A stretch of DNA of 64,000 nt from CAWJMF01 sp963843945 (GTDB lineage: Bacteria; Vulcanimicrobiota; Vulcanimicrobiia; Vulcanimicrobiales; Vulcanimicrobiaceae), in assembly GCA_963843945.1 (NCBI GenBank), contig CAWJMF010000006.1, positions 1 to 64,000 on the forward strand, read 5' to 3'. A program made the translations under genes and the position numbers. The notes below the pieces were generated by a model. It did not search any database. It was not told the origin of the DNA and was given only the letters and a program-made list of their open reading frames with translations. Position 1 is the first letter of the stretch, and each line of letters opens with the position of its first letter. Positions 1 to 9,028 of this stretch are shown here, piece by piece.

Positions 1-1168
1 AGGTCGGCGGCGGTGAGGTGCAACTCCCCGGCCAGTACCTCGCGGGTTCGCGCGCCGACCGCGAGTTCCCCGGCGAGCGGACCGCTCGTCTGCGCGCGTT
101 CGAAGCGCGGCAGAATCCCGGTCATGCGGAGCGCGGCGCCGCCTCCTTCGGAGACCGAGACGAACGTTTCGCGCGCCAGGACCTGCGGATTCTGCAGAAC
201 CGAATCGATCGTTTCGAGCGGACCGGCGGCGCCCCCGGCGGCGTTCAGCTCCTCGAGCGCGGCTTCCCGGGAGCGCGGCGGGCACCAGGCCGCGATCGTC
301 CGGTCGAGTTCGTCGGCATGCTGGACGCGCAGCGCGTTGCTGGCGTAGCGCGATCGTTCGCAAGCGCCTCCCCGCCGACGACGCGCAAGATGCGTTCGGC
401 GATCGGCTGCGCGCTGCCCGAGATCGCGATCCACTCACCGCCGGCGCAGCGGTAGGCCCCGCGCGGCGCGATGTCTTCCATGCGGTTGCCCATCCGCTTG
501 TGCACCGTGCCGGCTCGGTCGAATTCCATGATTTGGTGCTCGACCAGCTTGATCGCGGCCTCGTAGATGGCGCAGTCGATGATCTCGCCGCGGGCCGTCC
601 GGGCCGCGCGCACCAGAGCCGCGTTCACCGCGGCCGCGCCCAGATAGCCGGTCGTCACGTCGGCCAGCGGATACGACGGCAGGAGCGGCGGCGTATCTTC
701 GTAGCCGGTAACCGAGGCGATGCCGGTCATCGCTTCAGCTAGCGTCCCGAAGCCGGCACGCTCGCGGTACGGACCGTCTTGGCCGAAAGCGGTCACGCGC
801 AAGACGACGAGCCGCGGATTGAGCTCGAGCAGCTTCTCCGGTGCGAGGTCGAAGCGCTCGAGCGTTCCGGGCCGGAAGTTTTCAATCAGGACGTCAAAGG
901 TCCCGATCCAGCGCCGCATGAGGGCCTGTATCTCGGGATCGTGCAGATCGAGCGCGATCAGCTTCTTGCCGCGCGCGAGCGAGCGCCAATACCAGGAAAC
1001 GCCCTCCGCATCGAGCGCACCGAACTTCCGGGCGAGATCGCCGGGACCGGGACGCTCGACTTTGATCACCGTCGCGCCGTAGTCGGCCAGCAGCGCTCCC
1101 GTCGTCGGTGCGGCGATCATCGTCGCAAATTCGAGTACGCGAATTCCCTCGAGCGGCGTATCGCTCAT
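1..1168 (-). CDS. Family III CoA-transferase (CaiB/BaiF), frameshifted and cut by the window edge
   Basis: This enzyme moves CoA between a CoA thioester and a carboxylic acid in the cytoplasm. The N-terminus (GIRVLEFATMIAAPTTGALL, then KVERPGPGD) is the classic family III start, and the Asp in PLADVTTG matches the catalytic Asp that forms the aspartyl-CoA anhydride. The family frame runs from 1168 down to about 350. There ALANDR should continue into RYASNALRVQHADELD, but that lies one frame over. A single missing base near 345-350 explains it, after which the second frame stays open to base 1. As written the protein ends early, at about 307 residues with a junk tail. The start lies 22 bases after the CitE-like lyase on the same strand, suggesting one operon that activates an acid to its CoA ester and then cleaves it. 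The substrate cannot be told. Confidence 0.85.
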
Positions 1169-1190
1169 CGCAGTTCTGCCCGCATGGGTA

Positions 1191-2042
1191 TCATCGGCCG
1201 GCGCGCTCGAGCAACGCGTACGCCCGGCGTGCGACCGGCTCGTCGACCATGATGCCGTCGACTTTCACCGCTCCCGCGCCCTCGCGGTCGGCGCGTTCGA
1301 ACGCCGCGACGATCGCGCGCGCGCGCTCGAGTTCTCCCGGATCGACGGTATAGACTTCCTCGATGATCGGGACCTGGCGCGGGTGGATCGCAAACTTTCC
1401 GGCGAACCCCAAGCGCGCTTCGAGCCGGGCGTTGGCGCGCAAACCTTCATCGTTCTCGATGATCGGATAGACGCTGCCGAGCGGCGCGTCGCAGCCGGCG
1501 GCGCGCGACTGCACGCGCAGGCTGGTGAGAATATCGGTGAAGAGCGGTGGATTCTCGCTAACGGCAGAGGTCCACTCGATGTCGAGGTCACGGCTCAGAT
1601 CGGCGGTACCCAGCGTGGCCGCGCGGCGGCGGCGCGGCGCCGCGAGGAGGGTCGCCAGATCGCGGACGCCGTTCGCCGTCTCGATCAGCAGTACGAGGCG
1701 CAGGTTCGTCGCGACCGGGCTGCGCGCGATGCGTGCTTCGACGGCGTGGAGCGCGGCCGCGCGCTCGACTTTCGGCAAGAGCAGCTCGTCGATCGGAGCG
1801 GCCAGCGCGGCCTCGAGGTCGCGCGCGTCGTAGCCCTCGCCGTCGGCGTTGATGCGCACCATCACGCGCTTGCCGGCGGAGCGGAGTTCGGCGACCGCCG
1901 CGGGCAAATTCGCGCGCGCCGCGTCTTTGCTCGCGGGGGCTACCGCATCTTCGAGGTCGAGGACGATCGTGCGCGCCGCACCGCGCGCGGCGCCGGTCAC
2001 CTTGCGCGGTTGATCCGCGGGCACGAAGAGAATCGCAGCCAC
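1191..2042 (-). CDS. HpcH/HpaI aldolase, CitE-like (malyl-/citramalyl-CoA lyase type)
   Basis: This is a 283-residue TIM-barrel lyase of the citrate-lyase beta family. Members cleave CoA esters of hydroxy-diacids (malyl-, citramalyl-, citryl-CoA) with Mg2+. The start LFVPADQPRKV, the VLDLEDAVAP strand, the metal-binding Glu in LLIETANGV and the tail motif GKFAIHPRQV all match. The GTG at 2042 is the only usable start because a TAG lies three codons upstream in frame. No other citrate lyase subunits (CitD, CitF) are near, so a stand-alone lyase acting on the product of the adjacent CoA-transferase is more likely than citrate lyase itself. With that transferase it would give acetyl-CoA plus a 2-oxoacid, which suits the divergent 2-oxoacid dehydrogenase operon. 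The exact substrate is inferred only by class. Confidence 0.88.
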   Translation of the reverse strand: MAAILFVPADQPRKVTGAARGAARTIVLDLEDAVAPASKDAARANLPAAVAELRSAGKRVMVRINADGEGYDARDLEAALAAPIDELLLPKVERAAALHAVEARIARSPVATNLRLVLLIETANGVRDLATLLAAPRRRRAATLGTADLSRDLDIEWTSAVSENPPLFTDILTSLRVQSRAAGCDAPLGSVYPIIENDEGLRANARLEARLGFAGKFAIHPRQVPIIEEVYTVDPGELERARAIVAAFERADREGAGAVKVDGIMVDEPVARRAYALLERAGR

Positions 2043-2069
2043 TACGCGCTACCCATTGCGGCGCAGACA

Positions 2070-2087
2070 AGGTGTCGAAATGCACCT
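2070..2087. promoter_or_regulatory. Inverted repeat in the divergent promoter region
   Basis: The 111-base gap between the divergent lyase (start 2042) and E1alpha (start 2154) contains AGGTG and CACCT arms separated by 8 bases. The spacing and central position suit a dimeric repressor, but five-base arms are common by chance in this GC-rich DNA. No regulator gene lies beside the locus. Confidence 0.25.
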
Positions 2088-2153
2088 ATCGGAGAATCGT
2101 GGCCCTCTCACGTCGAAGGTGGAAATGCGAGACGCGAACGGAAAAGCCATGCC

Positions 2154-3212
2154 ATGGAAATCCACGTTGCCGACGCGCCGGCCCTCCCCGCGCCGCTGAG
2201 CGGCGAAGACATCGGCCTCGGAAAAGAGCTGCTCGCGACGATGATTCGCATCCGGACGCTCGAGGAAGGCATCGAGCGCCACTTTCTGGCGGGCGACATC
2301 CCGGGGTTCGCGCACCTCTCGATCGGGCAGGAGGCCGTGGCGGCTGGAACGTGCGCGGCGCTGCGGCGCGACGACTACATCGCCTCGACTCACCGCGGGC
2401 ACGGCCACACGCTAGCCAAAGGTACCCCGATGCGCACGATGATGGCGGAGCTTTTCGCGCGCGAGACGGGCGTCTGCCGCGGCAAGGGCGGCTCGATGCA
2501 CATTGCAGATTTTTCGGTCGGGATGCTCGGCGCGAACGGCGTCGTGGCGGGCGGGTTCGGGCTCGTGGCCGGCGCGGCGCTGTCCGCGCAACTGCTCGGC
2601 ACCGATCGCGTTGCGGTCTGCTTCTTCGGCGACGGCGCGACCAACCGCGGTCCCTTCCATGAAAACCTCAACCTCAGCGCGGTTTGGAACCTCCCGGCGG
2701 TCTTCGTGCTCGAGAACAACCACTACGCTTCCACGACTTCGACGGCCGAAACGATGAAGATCGAAGACGTGGCGATCCGGGCGGCCGGCTACGGCATGCC
2801 GGGTGCGATCGTCGACGGCTTCGACGCAATCGAGGTGCACCGCGCCATCGTCGAGGCGGTCGCCCGCGCGCGGCGCGGCGACGGTCCGACCTTCGTCGAG
2901 TGCAAGACGTATCGCGTGCGCGGCCACTACATCGGTGACCCCGAGCGTTATCGCTCGAAGGACGAAGTCGAAGCGCGCAAGAGCGACGATCCCATCGTGC
3001 GCCTGCAGGCACGCCTCGGCGACTCGCTTTCGGCCGAAGCCTTCGAGGCACTCTGGAACGCGGCACGCGAGGAGTTCGCCGAAGCGATCGCCTTCGCCAA
3101 GGCCTCGCCGCCGGCGCCCTCGAGCGACGCCTTCGTCGGCGCCTACAAGGGCGATCGGGATCCCGGGACCGTCTACGCCGACTTCGCCGCGCGCGAGCGC
3201 GAGAGCTTCTGA
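2154..3212 (+). CDS. 2-oxoacid (pyruvate/acetoin-type) dehydrogenase E1 component, alpha subunit
   Basis: This 352-residue thiamine-diphosphate subunit decarboxylates a 2-oxoacid (or cleaves acetoin) and passes the acyl unit to lipoyl-E2. The TPP/Mg motif starts at GDGATNRG near residue 159 and ends in ENN near 189. The loop RGHYIGDPERYRSKDE carries the usual E1alpha active-site region. The frame is open far upstream, but family homology starts near LGKELLATMIRIRTLEEGIE, so the ATG at 2154 is preferred. Its stop overlaps the E1beta start by one base (TGATG). The short, AcoA/PdhA-like form without a mitochondrial-type leader suits acetoin, pyruvate or related substrates. No E3 (lipoamide dehydrogenase) is in the window, so E3 must come from elsewhere. 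Confidence 0.93.
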   Translation: MEIHVADAPALPAPLSGEDIGLGKELLATMIRIRTLEEGIERHFLAGDIPGFAHLSIGQEAVAAGTCAALRRDDYIASTHRGHGHTLAKGTPMRTMMAELFARETGVCRGKGGSMHIADFSVGMLGANGVVAGGFGLVAGAALSAQLLGTDRVAVCFFGDGATNRGPFHENLNLSAVWNLPAVFVLENNHYASTTSTAETMKIEDVAIRAAGYGMPGAIVDGFDAIEVHRAIVEAVARARRGDGPTFVECKTYRVRGHYIGDPERYRSKDEVEARKSDDPIVRLQARLGDSLSAEAFEALWNAAREEFAEAIAFAKASPPAPSSDAFVGAYKGDRDPGTVYADFAARERESF

Positions 3213-4204
3213 TGGCGCGCACGATCACGTTCTCCGAAGCGACCCTCGAAGCGATGCGAGAGGAGATGCGGCGCGACCCCACCGTTTTCTTGATGGGGGA
3301 AGACATCGCTAAGCAGGGCGGAATTTTCGGACAGTTCAAAGGCTTGCCGCAAGAGTTCGGCTTCGAGCGCGTGCGCGACACGCCCATTTCCGAAGCGGCG
3401 CTGGTCGGCGCGGGCGTTGGTGCCGCACTCACCGGGACGCGCCCGGTCGTCGACATGCACTTCGCCGACTTTATCACCTGCTCGATGGACGAAGTCGTCA
3501 ACCAAGCCGCCAAACTGCGCTACATGTTCGGCGAACAGTGCTCGGTTCCGATGACCTTACGCGCGCCCGACGGCATCACCAAGTCGGCCGCCGCGCAACA
3601 TTCGCAGTCGCTCGAAGCCTGGTTCGTGCACACCCCCGGTCTCGAAGTGGTCGCTCCGGCAAACGCGCGCGACGCCAAGGGGCTGCTCAAGAGCGCCATC
3701 CGCAGCGACAACCCCACGCTCTACTTCGAGCACAAGTCGCTCTTCACCCAAAAGGGCGAGGTCCCCGACGACGACGACTTCACGATTCCGCTGGGCAAAG
3801 CGGAGACGCTGCGCGACGGGCGCGACGCCGTGGTGATCACGTACGGGATCACCGTCGGCCGAGCGCTCGAAGCGGCGGCGAAGCTCGAAAGCGAGGAAGG
3901 CGTCGACGTCCGCGTCGTCAATCTGCGCACGCTCTGGCCGCTCGACTACGGCGCGATCGCCGACGCGGTCGCCGCAACGCATCGCGTCGTCGTCGCGCAC
4001 GAGGCAGTTCGGGTGGGCGGTCTGGGCGGTGAAATCGCCGCATTCATCGGCGAGCACTGTTTCGACGACCTCGATGCCCCGGTCGTGCGGCTCGGTGCGG
4101 CGCACGTGCCGGTCCCCTTCGCCCCGGCGCTCCAGGACGCGATGTTCCCCAAGGCGCCCGCGATCGCATCGGCCGTGCTCGACCTCGTCCGGAAGCGACG
4201 CTGA
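3212..4204 (+). CDS. 2-oxoacid (pyruvate/acetoin-type) dehydrogenase E1 component, beta subunit
   Basis: This is the 330-residue partner of E1alpha, completing the alpha2-beta2 TPP enzyme. Hallmarks are FLMGEDIAKQGGIFGQFKGL near the start, the RVRDTPISEAALVGAGVG segment, and the C-terminal transketolase-like domain with VRVVNLRTLWPLD and VAHEAVRVGGLGGEIAA. Length matches AcoB/PdhB proteins. It starts within the stop codon of E1alpha and ends in a TGATG overlap with E2, so the three genes are almost certainly translationally coupled. Substrate choice between pyruvate, acetoin and branched-chain acids cannot be decided from these motifs alone. Confidence 0.93.
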   Translation: MARTITFSEATLEAMREEMRRDPTVFLMGEDIAKQGGIFGQFKGLPQEFGFERVRDTPISEAALVGAGVGAALTGTRPVVDMHFADFITCSMDEVVNQAAKLRYMFGEQCSVPMTLRAPDGITKSAAAQHSQSLEAWFVHTPGLEVVAPANARDAKGLLKSAIRSDNPTLYFEHKSLFTQKGEVPDDDDFTIPLGKAETLRDGRDAVVITYGITVGRALEAAAKLESEEGVDVRVVNLRTLWPLDYGAIADAVAATHRVVVAHEAVRVGGLGGEIAAFIGEHCFDDLDAPVVRLGAAHVPVPFAPALQDAMFPKAPAIASAVLDLVRKRR

Positions 4205-5370
4205 TGCCGGCCGAAATCACCATGCCGAAACTCGGGCTCACGATGGAGAGCGGGACGATCGTGCGCTGGCTCAAGGCCGCCGGCGAGCGCATCGCGGCCG
4301 GCGACCCGCTACTCGAGGTTTCGACCGACAAGATCAACTACGAGGTCGAGTCGCCGGTGGCGGGAACGCTCGCGCAACGCATCGGAAACGACGGCGAGGA
4401 GTTCGTGTGCGGCGCGCTGATCGGGCTCGTCACCCTCGACAACGAAAACGTTGCGATGACCGCCTCGGCCTCGCCGGTTTCGATTCACCCCGCGCACCGC
4501 ACAAACGGCGAGCGGGCGCCGGCCTCGCCCGCGGCGCGGAAGCTGGCGCGCGAGCACGGCCTCGAGCTGCACGCGCTGCGGGGGTCGGGGCCGCGCGGCC
4601 GCGTGACGCTCTCCGACGTGCTCGCGCTGGCTGGCAAGCAGCCCGCGCACCAAGCCGTTCGCGAACCGGCAGCGGCCGTCGCTGCGCCGTCTGCGCCGGC
4701 TGCGGCGCCGCAAGCGCAACGCGACGCGCCCGCGCAGCTCGATCCGGCGCGGCGTACGATATTCCGGCGCATGAGCGAGGTCGGCACGCTGCCGCTGGCG
4801 CAAGTCGAAACGAACGTGCGCGTCGACGCCGTCCGGGCCTTGATCGAACGGCGCAAGGATTTCGGCTGGACTGCCTTTGCGGTCTGCGCGCTCGCGCGAC
4901 TGTTGCGCGACCATCCCGGATTGCGCGTCGACGCGCGCACGGGACAGCCGGCCGAGGCACTCGACATCGGCGTTGCCGCCGATACGCCGCGCGGCTTGAT
5001 CGTGCCGGTCGTGCGCGGCGCCGCGACGCTCTCGCTGGCCGCCGTCCAGGCCGAGATCCTCCGGCTCGCGGCCGCGGCGCGCGCGGGTTCGCTCGACGCG
5101 GCGGACAGCGGCGGCGCCGCCTTCTCGCTTTCGAACGTCGGCCCGCAAGGCGTCGAGCGCGTCGCTCCGCTCGTCGACCCGCCCCAAACGGCGATCCTCG
5201 GCATGGGTGCCGTACGGCGCCGGCCGGCCGTCGAGGGCGACGCCATCGTTCCCGCCTGGATGTTGACCCTCGTGCTAACGTTCGATCATCGCTTCGTCGA
5301 CGGCGCGCCGGCGGCTCGTTTTCTGGCCGAACTCGCCGCGGCGTTCGCCGAACCCGCGCTGCTCCTGTGA
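4204..5370 (+). CDS. Dihydrolipoamide acyltransferase (E2) of the 2-oxoacid dehydrogenase complex
   Basis: This 388-residue E2 core protein has three domains in order. A lipoyl domain spans residues 1-80, with the lipoylated Lys about residue 43 in STDKINYE. A peripheral-subunit-binding domain spans about 107-141 (ASPAARKLAREHG through GRVTLSDVL). The catalytic acyltransferase domain ends in DHRFVDG, where His362 and Asp366 are the active-site pair. An Ala/Pro-rich linker separates the last two. It accepts the acyl group from E1 and hands it to CoA. It has a single lipoyl domain, as in acetoin- and many actinobacterial-type complexes. It overlaps E1beta by one base and the downstream SDR by four (GTGA). 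Confidence 0.93.
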   Translation: MPAEITMPKLGLTMESGTIVRWLKAAGERIAAGDPLLEVSTDKINYEVESPVAGTLAQRIGNDGEEFVCGALIGLVTLDNENVAMTASASPVSIHPAHRTNGERAPASPAARKLAREHGLELHALRGSGPRGRVTLSDVLALAGKQPAHQAVREPAAAVAAPSAPAAAPQAQRDAPAQLDPARRTIFRRMSEVGTLPLAQVETNVRVDAVRALIERRKDFGWTAFAVCALARLLRDHPGLRVDARTGQPAEALDIGVAADTPRGLIVPVVRGAATLSLAAVQAEILRLAAAARAGSLDAADSGGAAFSLSNVGPQGVERVAPLVDPPQTAILGMGAVRRRPAVEGDAIVPAWMLTLVLTFDHRFVDGAPAARFLAELAAAFAEPALLL

Positions 5371-6104
5371 GCGAAGCGCGGCGCACGGCCGTCGTGAGCG
5401 GCGGGGCGAGCGGCATCGGCAAAGCGACCTGCGAGCTGCTCGCGCGCGACGGTTTTCTCGTGCTGGTCGCCGACCGGGACGAAGCCGGCGCGCGGCGCGT
5501 CGCCGAAGCGCTGGGCGGCCGTTCCCATCCGGTCGACGTGGCCGACGAAGCCTCCGTTGTCGCGCTCTTCGACTACGCCGACGGCGCTCTGGGCGGCCGG
5601 CTCGACGCGCTCGTGACGGCCGCCGGCATCGCCGACATGAAGCCGTTCATGGAAATCGACGTGGCGACGTGGCGGCGGGTCCACGACGTCAACGTGATCG
5701 GGACGTACCTGCTGATCCGCGAGGCGGCCAAACGCATGCAGCCCGGCGGCCGGATCTGCACTGTCGCGAGCGTCGCGGGCAAACGCGGCGGAGGGCTCTC
5801 TGGAACGGCGGCGTATGCCGCGAGTAAAGGCGCGGTCATTCAATTGACGCGTAGCGCCGCGCGTTCGCTCGCGCATCAGGGAATTGCCGTCAATGCCGTT
5901 GCTCCGGGTCCCGTCCTCACGCCGATGCTCGCCGAAGTGTTCGAACGGCCCGACGCGCGCTCGCGCGTCGAGAACATGACGCTCGTCGGGCGAAGCGCCG
6001 AACCCTCGGAGATCGCCGAGGCGATCGCCTGGCTCGTTTCCCCCGCCTCATCCTTCGTCCAAGGCGAAACGCTCGTCGTCGACGGCGGCATCGTTCTCGA
6101 TTGA
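5367..6104 (+). CDS. Short-chain dehydrogenase/reductase (SDR), intact active site
   Basis: This 245-residue classical SDR should oxidise or reduce an alcohol/ketone with NAD(P). The cofactor motif is SGGASGIGK near residues 11-19, the structural Asn is in DVNVIGT, the catalytic Ser is in TVASVAGK, and Tyr and Lys are in YAASKGAV. The C-terminal QGETLVVDGG motif is also standard. The GTG at 5367 overlaps the E2 stop by four bases, so it is the last gene of the dehydrogenase operon or is shared with the TRAP genes behind it. It is clearly paralogous to the SDR at 9029, which has lost the key residues. A role in converting the imported substrate (for example an acetoin/diol step) is only an inference. 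Confidence 0.9.
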   Translation: MSEARRTAVVSGGASGIGKATCELLARDGFLVLVADRDEAGARRVAEALGGRSHPVDVADEASVVALFDYADGALGGRLDALVTAAGIADMKPFMEIDVATWRRVHDVNVIGTYLLIREAAKRMQPGGRICTVASVAGKRGGGLSGTAAYAASKGAVIQLTRSAARSLAHQGIAVNAVAPGPVLTPMLAEVFERPDARSRVENMTLVGRSAEPSEIAEAIAWLVSPASSFVQGETLVVDGGIVLD

Positions 6105-6127
6105 ATTCCAGAAAGGCTGGCTCGAAC

Positions 6128-7138
6128 GTGGCTCACCCGCTCTCCCGCAAACGCTTCAGCGCCGGCGTGGCCGCGACGCTGGCGAGCGTCAACGTCCTGC
6201 GCCTTCCGGCTAAGGCCGCGGAGTTCCAGTACAAGTACGCAAGCAACATCTCGATCGATCATCCGCTCAACGTACGCATGATTCAGATGTGGAACGCCGT
6301 CAAGCGCGAAACGGGCGGCGCCGTCGAGGTCACCGTCTTTCCGAACAATCAGCTCGGCGGCGATACCGCGATGCTTACCCAACTGCGCTCCGGCGCGCTG
6401 CAATTCTTCACGCTCGACGGCGGCATCTTGCAGTCGGTCGTCCCGGTCGCGGCAATTCAAGCCGTCGGCTTCGCCTTCAAGGATTCGGCGCAAGCGTTCA
6501 GCGCCTTCGACGGCGCACTTGGCGCCTACGTGCGCAAGGAGATCGAAGCCAAGGGCCTGGTGGCGTTCCCGAAGATGTGGGCCAACGGGATGCGCCAAGT
6601 CACCTCGAGCACGCACCCCATCAAGACCGCCGACGATCTGGCCAACTTCAGGATCCGTACTCCCGCCGGCGCGCTCTGGGTCGATCTCTTCAAATCGCTC
6701 GGCGCATCGCCCACGCCGATTAACTTCTCCGAGGTCTACACGGCGCTGCAGAACCACACCGTCGACGGCGAGGAGAACCCGTTTGCGGTCATCGCGGCGG
6801 CGCGACTCTTCGAAGTGCAGAAGTACTTGAGCGTGACCAACCATATGTGGTCGGCCTTCTGGCTCCTGGCCAACCCCGACGCATGGAAAGCGCTGCCTGC
6901 CTCAGCGCAGGCCGTCATCGAGCGCAACGCGGCGAAGTACGCTCTGCTTCAGCGTGCCGACACGCAACAGCGCAACGACTCGCTGGCGGACAAGCTGCAG
7001 CGCAGCGGCATGCAGCTCAACGTTGCGGATACGAGCGGCTTCCGCGCCAGGCTTGGGGACTTCTACAAACGCTGGCACGCCACGTTCGGCGACACCGCCT
7101 GGGATTTGCTCGAGAAGACTTCCGGAAAACTCGGGTAA
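6128..7138 (+). CDS. TRAP transporter solute-binding protein (DctP family)
   Basis: This periplasmic binding protein delivers a carboxylate to the DctQM permease encoded next. An N-terminal export signal contains SRKRFSAG, a Tat-like RK pair, followed by a hydrophobic stretch and an AKAAEF cleavage region. DctP signatures follow: FPNNQLGGDTAM, and the ligand-binding Arg region FRIRTPAGALWVDLFKSLGA. The stretch FSEVYTALQNHTVDGEENP is diagnostic. I prefer the GTG at 6128 over the TTG at 6101 because AGAAAGG lies 11 bases upstream and the signal peptide then begins properly; the longer form would overlap the SDR by four bases. A second DctP is at 52409. Confidence 0.9.
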   Translation: MAHPLSRKRFSAGVAATLASVNVLRLPAKAAEFQYKYASNISIDHPLNVRMIQMWNAVKRETGGAVEVTVFPNNQLGGDTAMLTQLRSGALQFFTLDGGILQSVVPVAAIQAVGFAFKDSAQAFSAFDGALGAYVRKEIEAKGLVAFPKMWANGMRQVTSSTHPIKTADDLANFRIRTPAGALWVDLFKSLGASPTPINFSEVYTALQNHTVDGEENPFAVIAAARLFEVQKYLSVTNHMWSAFWLLANPDAWKALPASAQAVIERNAAKYALLQRADTQQRNDSLADKLQRSGMQLNVADTSGFRARLGDFYKRWHATFGDTAWDLLEKTSGKLG

Positions 7139-7147
7139 GCGCCCGTG

Positions 7148-9022
7148 ATGATCGAGGAAGGGGCCGCGGCGGGCGGCCTCACGCAGGCACGTTCGTGGAC
7201 CGGAAAAGTCGATCGCGCCATCGGTGCCGTGGTGGAGCCGATTACCAGTCTGCTCATCGTGTCCGAGGTCGTCATCTTGGCGAGCGGCGTCTTCTCGCGC
7301 TACGTCCTGCGCAGCGCGCTCGTTTGGACCGACGAACTCGCTACCATTCTCTTCCTCTGGCTCGCGATGCTCGGGGCGGTCGTGGCGTACCGGTTGGACG
7401 GGCACATGCGGCTGACCGCCGTCATGAGCGCCGTCCCGCCGCGCGTGCGCGAGGTGTTCTCGGTCATCTCGCCGGTCATCGTTGCGATTTTCTGCCTCGA
7501 GCTGCTGCCTGCCAGCAGAAGCTTTCTCGCCCAAGAGCAGATCGACTTGACCCCGGCGCTCAGTATTCCGCGCTCGTACGTCGTTGCCGCGATCGTCGTG
7601 GGGCTCGCCCTCATCCTCGTGCTTGCCATCCTGCGGCTGATCAACTCGGATCCGAAGATCGTGCTGCCGGTCGTCGGTGCCGCGGTGCTTATTTCGGCGG
7701 CCGCCTGGTTCGGGCGCGGAATCTTCGCCGACTTCGGAAACTTCAACCTCGTCATCTTCTTCGTTTTCCTGGTCGGTGCGTGCGTCGCGATCGGCGTGCC
7801 GATCGCGTTCTCTTTCGGCGTCGCGACGCTCAGCTATCTCGCCTTGACGACGACCGTGCCGCTCAATACTGTGGTCGGCCGCATGGACGAAGGCGTTTCC
7901 AATCTCGTCCTCCTTGCCGTCCCGCTCTTCGTACTGCTCGGCCTCTTAATGGAAAACGCGGGCATCGCGAAGCGTCTCGTCGACTTCATCGCGAGCATCG
8001 TGGGCCATTTGCGCGGCGGTTTGTCGATCGTGCTGCTCGGGGCAATGTACCTCGTTTCCGGAATCTCGGGATCGAAGGCCGCCGATATGGCCGCCGTCGC
8101 GCCGGTGCTCTTCCCGGAGATGGAGCGACGCGGTCAGCCGCGCAACGAGCTGGTCGCACTGCTCGCGAGTTCCGCCGCGATGGCCGAGACGATCCCGCCG
8201 AGCCTCGTGCTGATCATCATCGGATCGGTGACCGGCGTCTCGATCGCCGCGCTCTTCACGGCCGGCCTCATCCCCGCGCTGGTCGCGGCGGTCGCGCTCA
8301 TGATCGTCGCGCTGCTGCGCTCGCGCAACGACCGGACCGAACTCGCAAAACGCCCCAGCCTTTCGCGAATCGTCCGCTACTTCTTCATCGCGCTGCCCGG
8401 CCTGCTGCTTCCGCTGCTGATCCGCTTCTTCGTGTTGCAGGGCATCGCGACGGCGACCGAAGTGAGCGTCGTCGGCATCATCTACACGCTTGTCGTCGGC
8501 GTGTTCGTATATCGCGAACTCGACTGGCGCCGCATGTACCCGATCTTGCGCGACACCGCGGCGCTCTCGGGTGCGATCCTGCTCATCATTGCGACGGCGA
8601 CGTCGATGGGTTGGGCGCTGACGCAGTCGGGCTTCGCCCAGCAGCTGGCGACGACCGTCGGGCTTGCGCCGGGCGGCCGCGGCGGGTTCTTAGCGGTCTC
8701 GATCGTGCTCTTCATCATCCTCGGGTCGGTGCTCGAAGGCATCCCGGCGGTCGTGCTGTTCGGACCGCTGCTCTTCCCCATCGCGCACACGTTCGGCGTC
8801 GACGAGGTGCAGTACGCGATCATCGCGGTGCTGGCGATGGGCATCGGCCTCTTCTCGCCGCCGGTCGGCCTCGGTTACTATGCGGCGTGCATCATCGGCA
8901 AGTGCGACCCCGACACGGCTTTCGGCCGCATCGTGCCGTATCTCGTCGCGCTGGTGATCGCACTGGGGCTCGTCGCCGCGATCCCTTGGCTTTCGCTCGG
9001 CTTCTTGCACCGCCCGGCGTAG
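7148..9022 (+). CDS. TRAP transporter permease, fused DctQ-DctM
   Basis: Both membrane subunits of the TRAP carboxylate transporter are joined in one protein of about 624 residues. The first 170 residues are a four-helix DctQ part with the typical FSRYVLRSALVWTDELATIL motif. The remainder is the large DctM permease, with GVPIAFSFGVA, NLVLLAVPLFVLLGLLMENA and GSKAADMAAVAPVLFPEM. The C-terminus PPVGLGYYAACIIG is also typical. Fused QM permeases are known in the family. An adjacent GTG (7145) and ATG (7148) are both possible starts. It lies 9 bases after DctP, and the pair drives Na+- or H+-coupled uptake of an organic acid, probably the substrate for the surrounding enzymes. Confidence 0.92.
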   Translation: MIEEGAAAGGLTQARSWTGKVDRAIGAVVEPITSLLIVSEVVILASGVFSRYVLRSALVWTDELATILFLWLAMLGAVVAYRLDGHMRLTAVMSAVPPRVREVFSVISPVIVAIFCLELLPASRSFLAQEQIDLTPALSIPRSYVVAAIVVGLALILVLAILRLINSDPKIVLPVVGAAVLISAAAWFGRGIFADFGNFNLVIFFVFLVGACVAIGVPIAFSFGVATLSYLALTTTVPLNTVVGRMDEGVSNLVLLAVPLFVLLGLLMENAGIAKRLVDFIASIVGHLRGGLSIVLLGAMYLVSGISGSKAADMAAVAPVLFPEMERRGQPRNELVALLASSAAMAETIPPSLVLIIIGSVTGVSIAALFTAGLIPALVAAVALMIVALLRSRNDRTELAKRPSLSRIVRYFFIALPGLLLPLLIRFFVLQGIATATEVSVVGIIYTLVVGVFVYRELDWRRMYPILRDTAALSGAILLIIATATSMGWALTQSGFAQQLATTVGLAPGGRGGFLAVSIVLFIILGSVLEGIPAVVLFGPLLFPIAHTFGVDEVQYAIIAVLAMGIGLFSPPVGLGYYAACIIGKCDPDTAFGRIVPYLVALVIALGLVAAIPWLSLGFLHRPA

Positions 9023-9028
9023 GCATCG

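Noticed and set aside
1383..3212. A 609-residue E1alpha with a long N-terminal extension
   Set aside because: The first 257 residues are antisense to the CitE-like lyase; homology starts at 2154.
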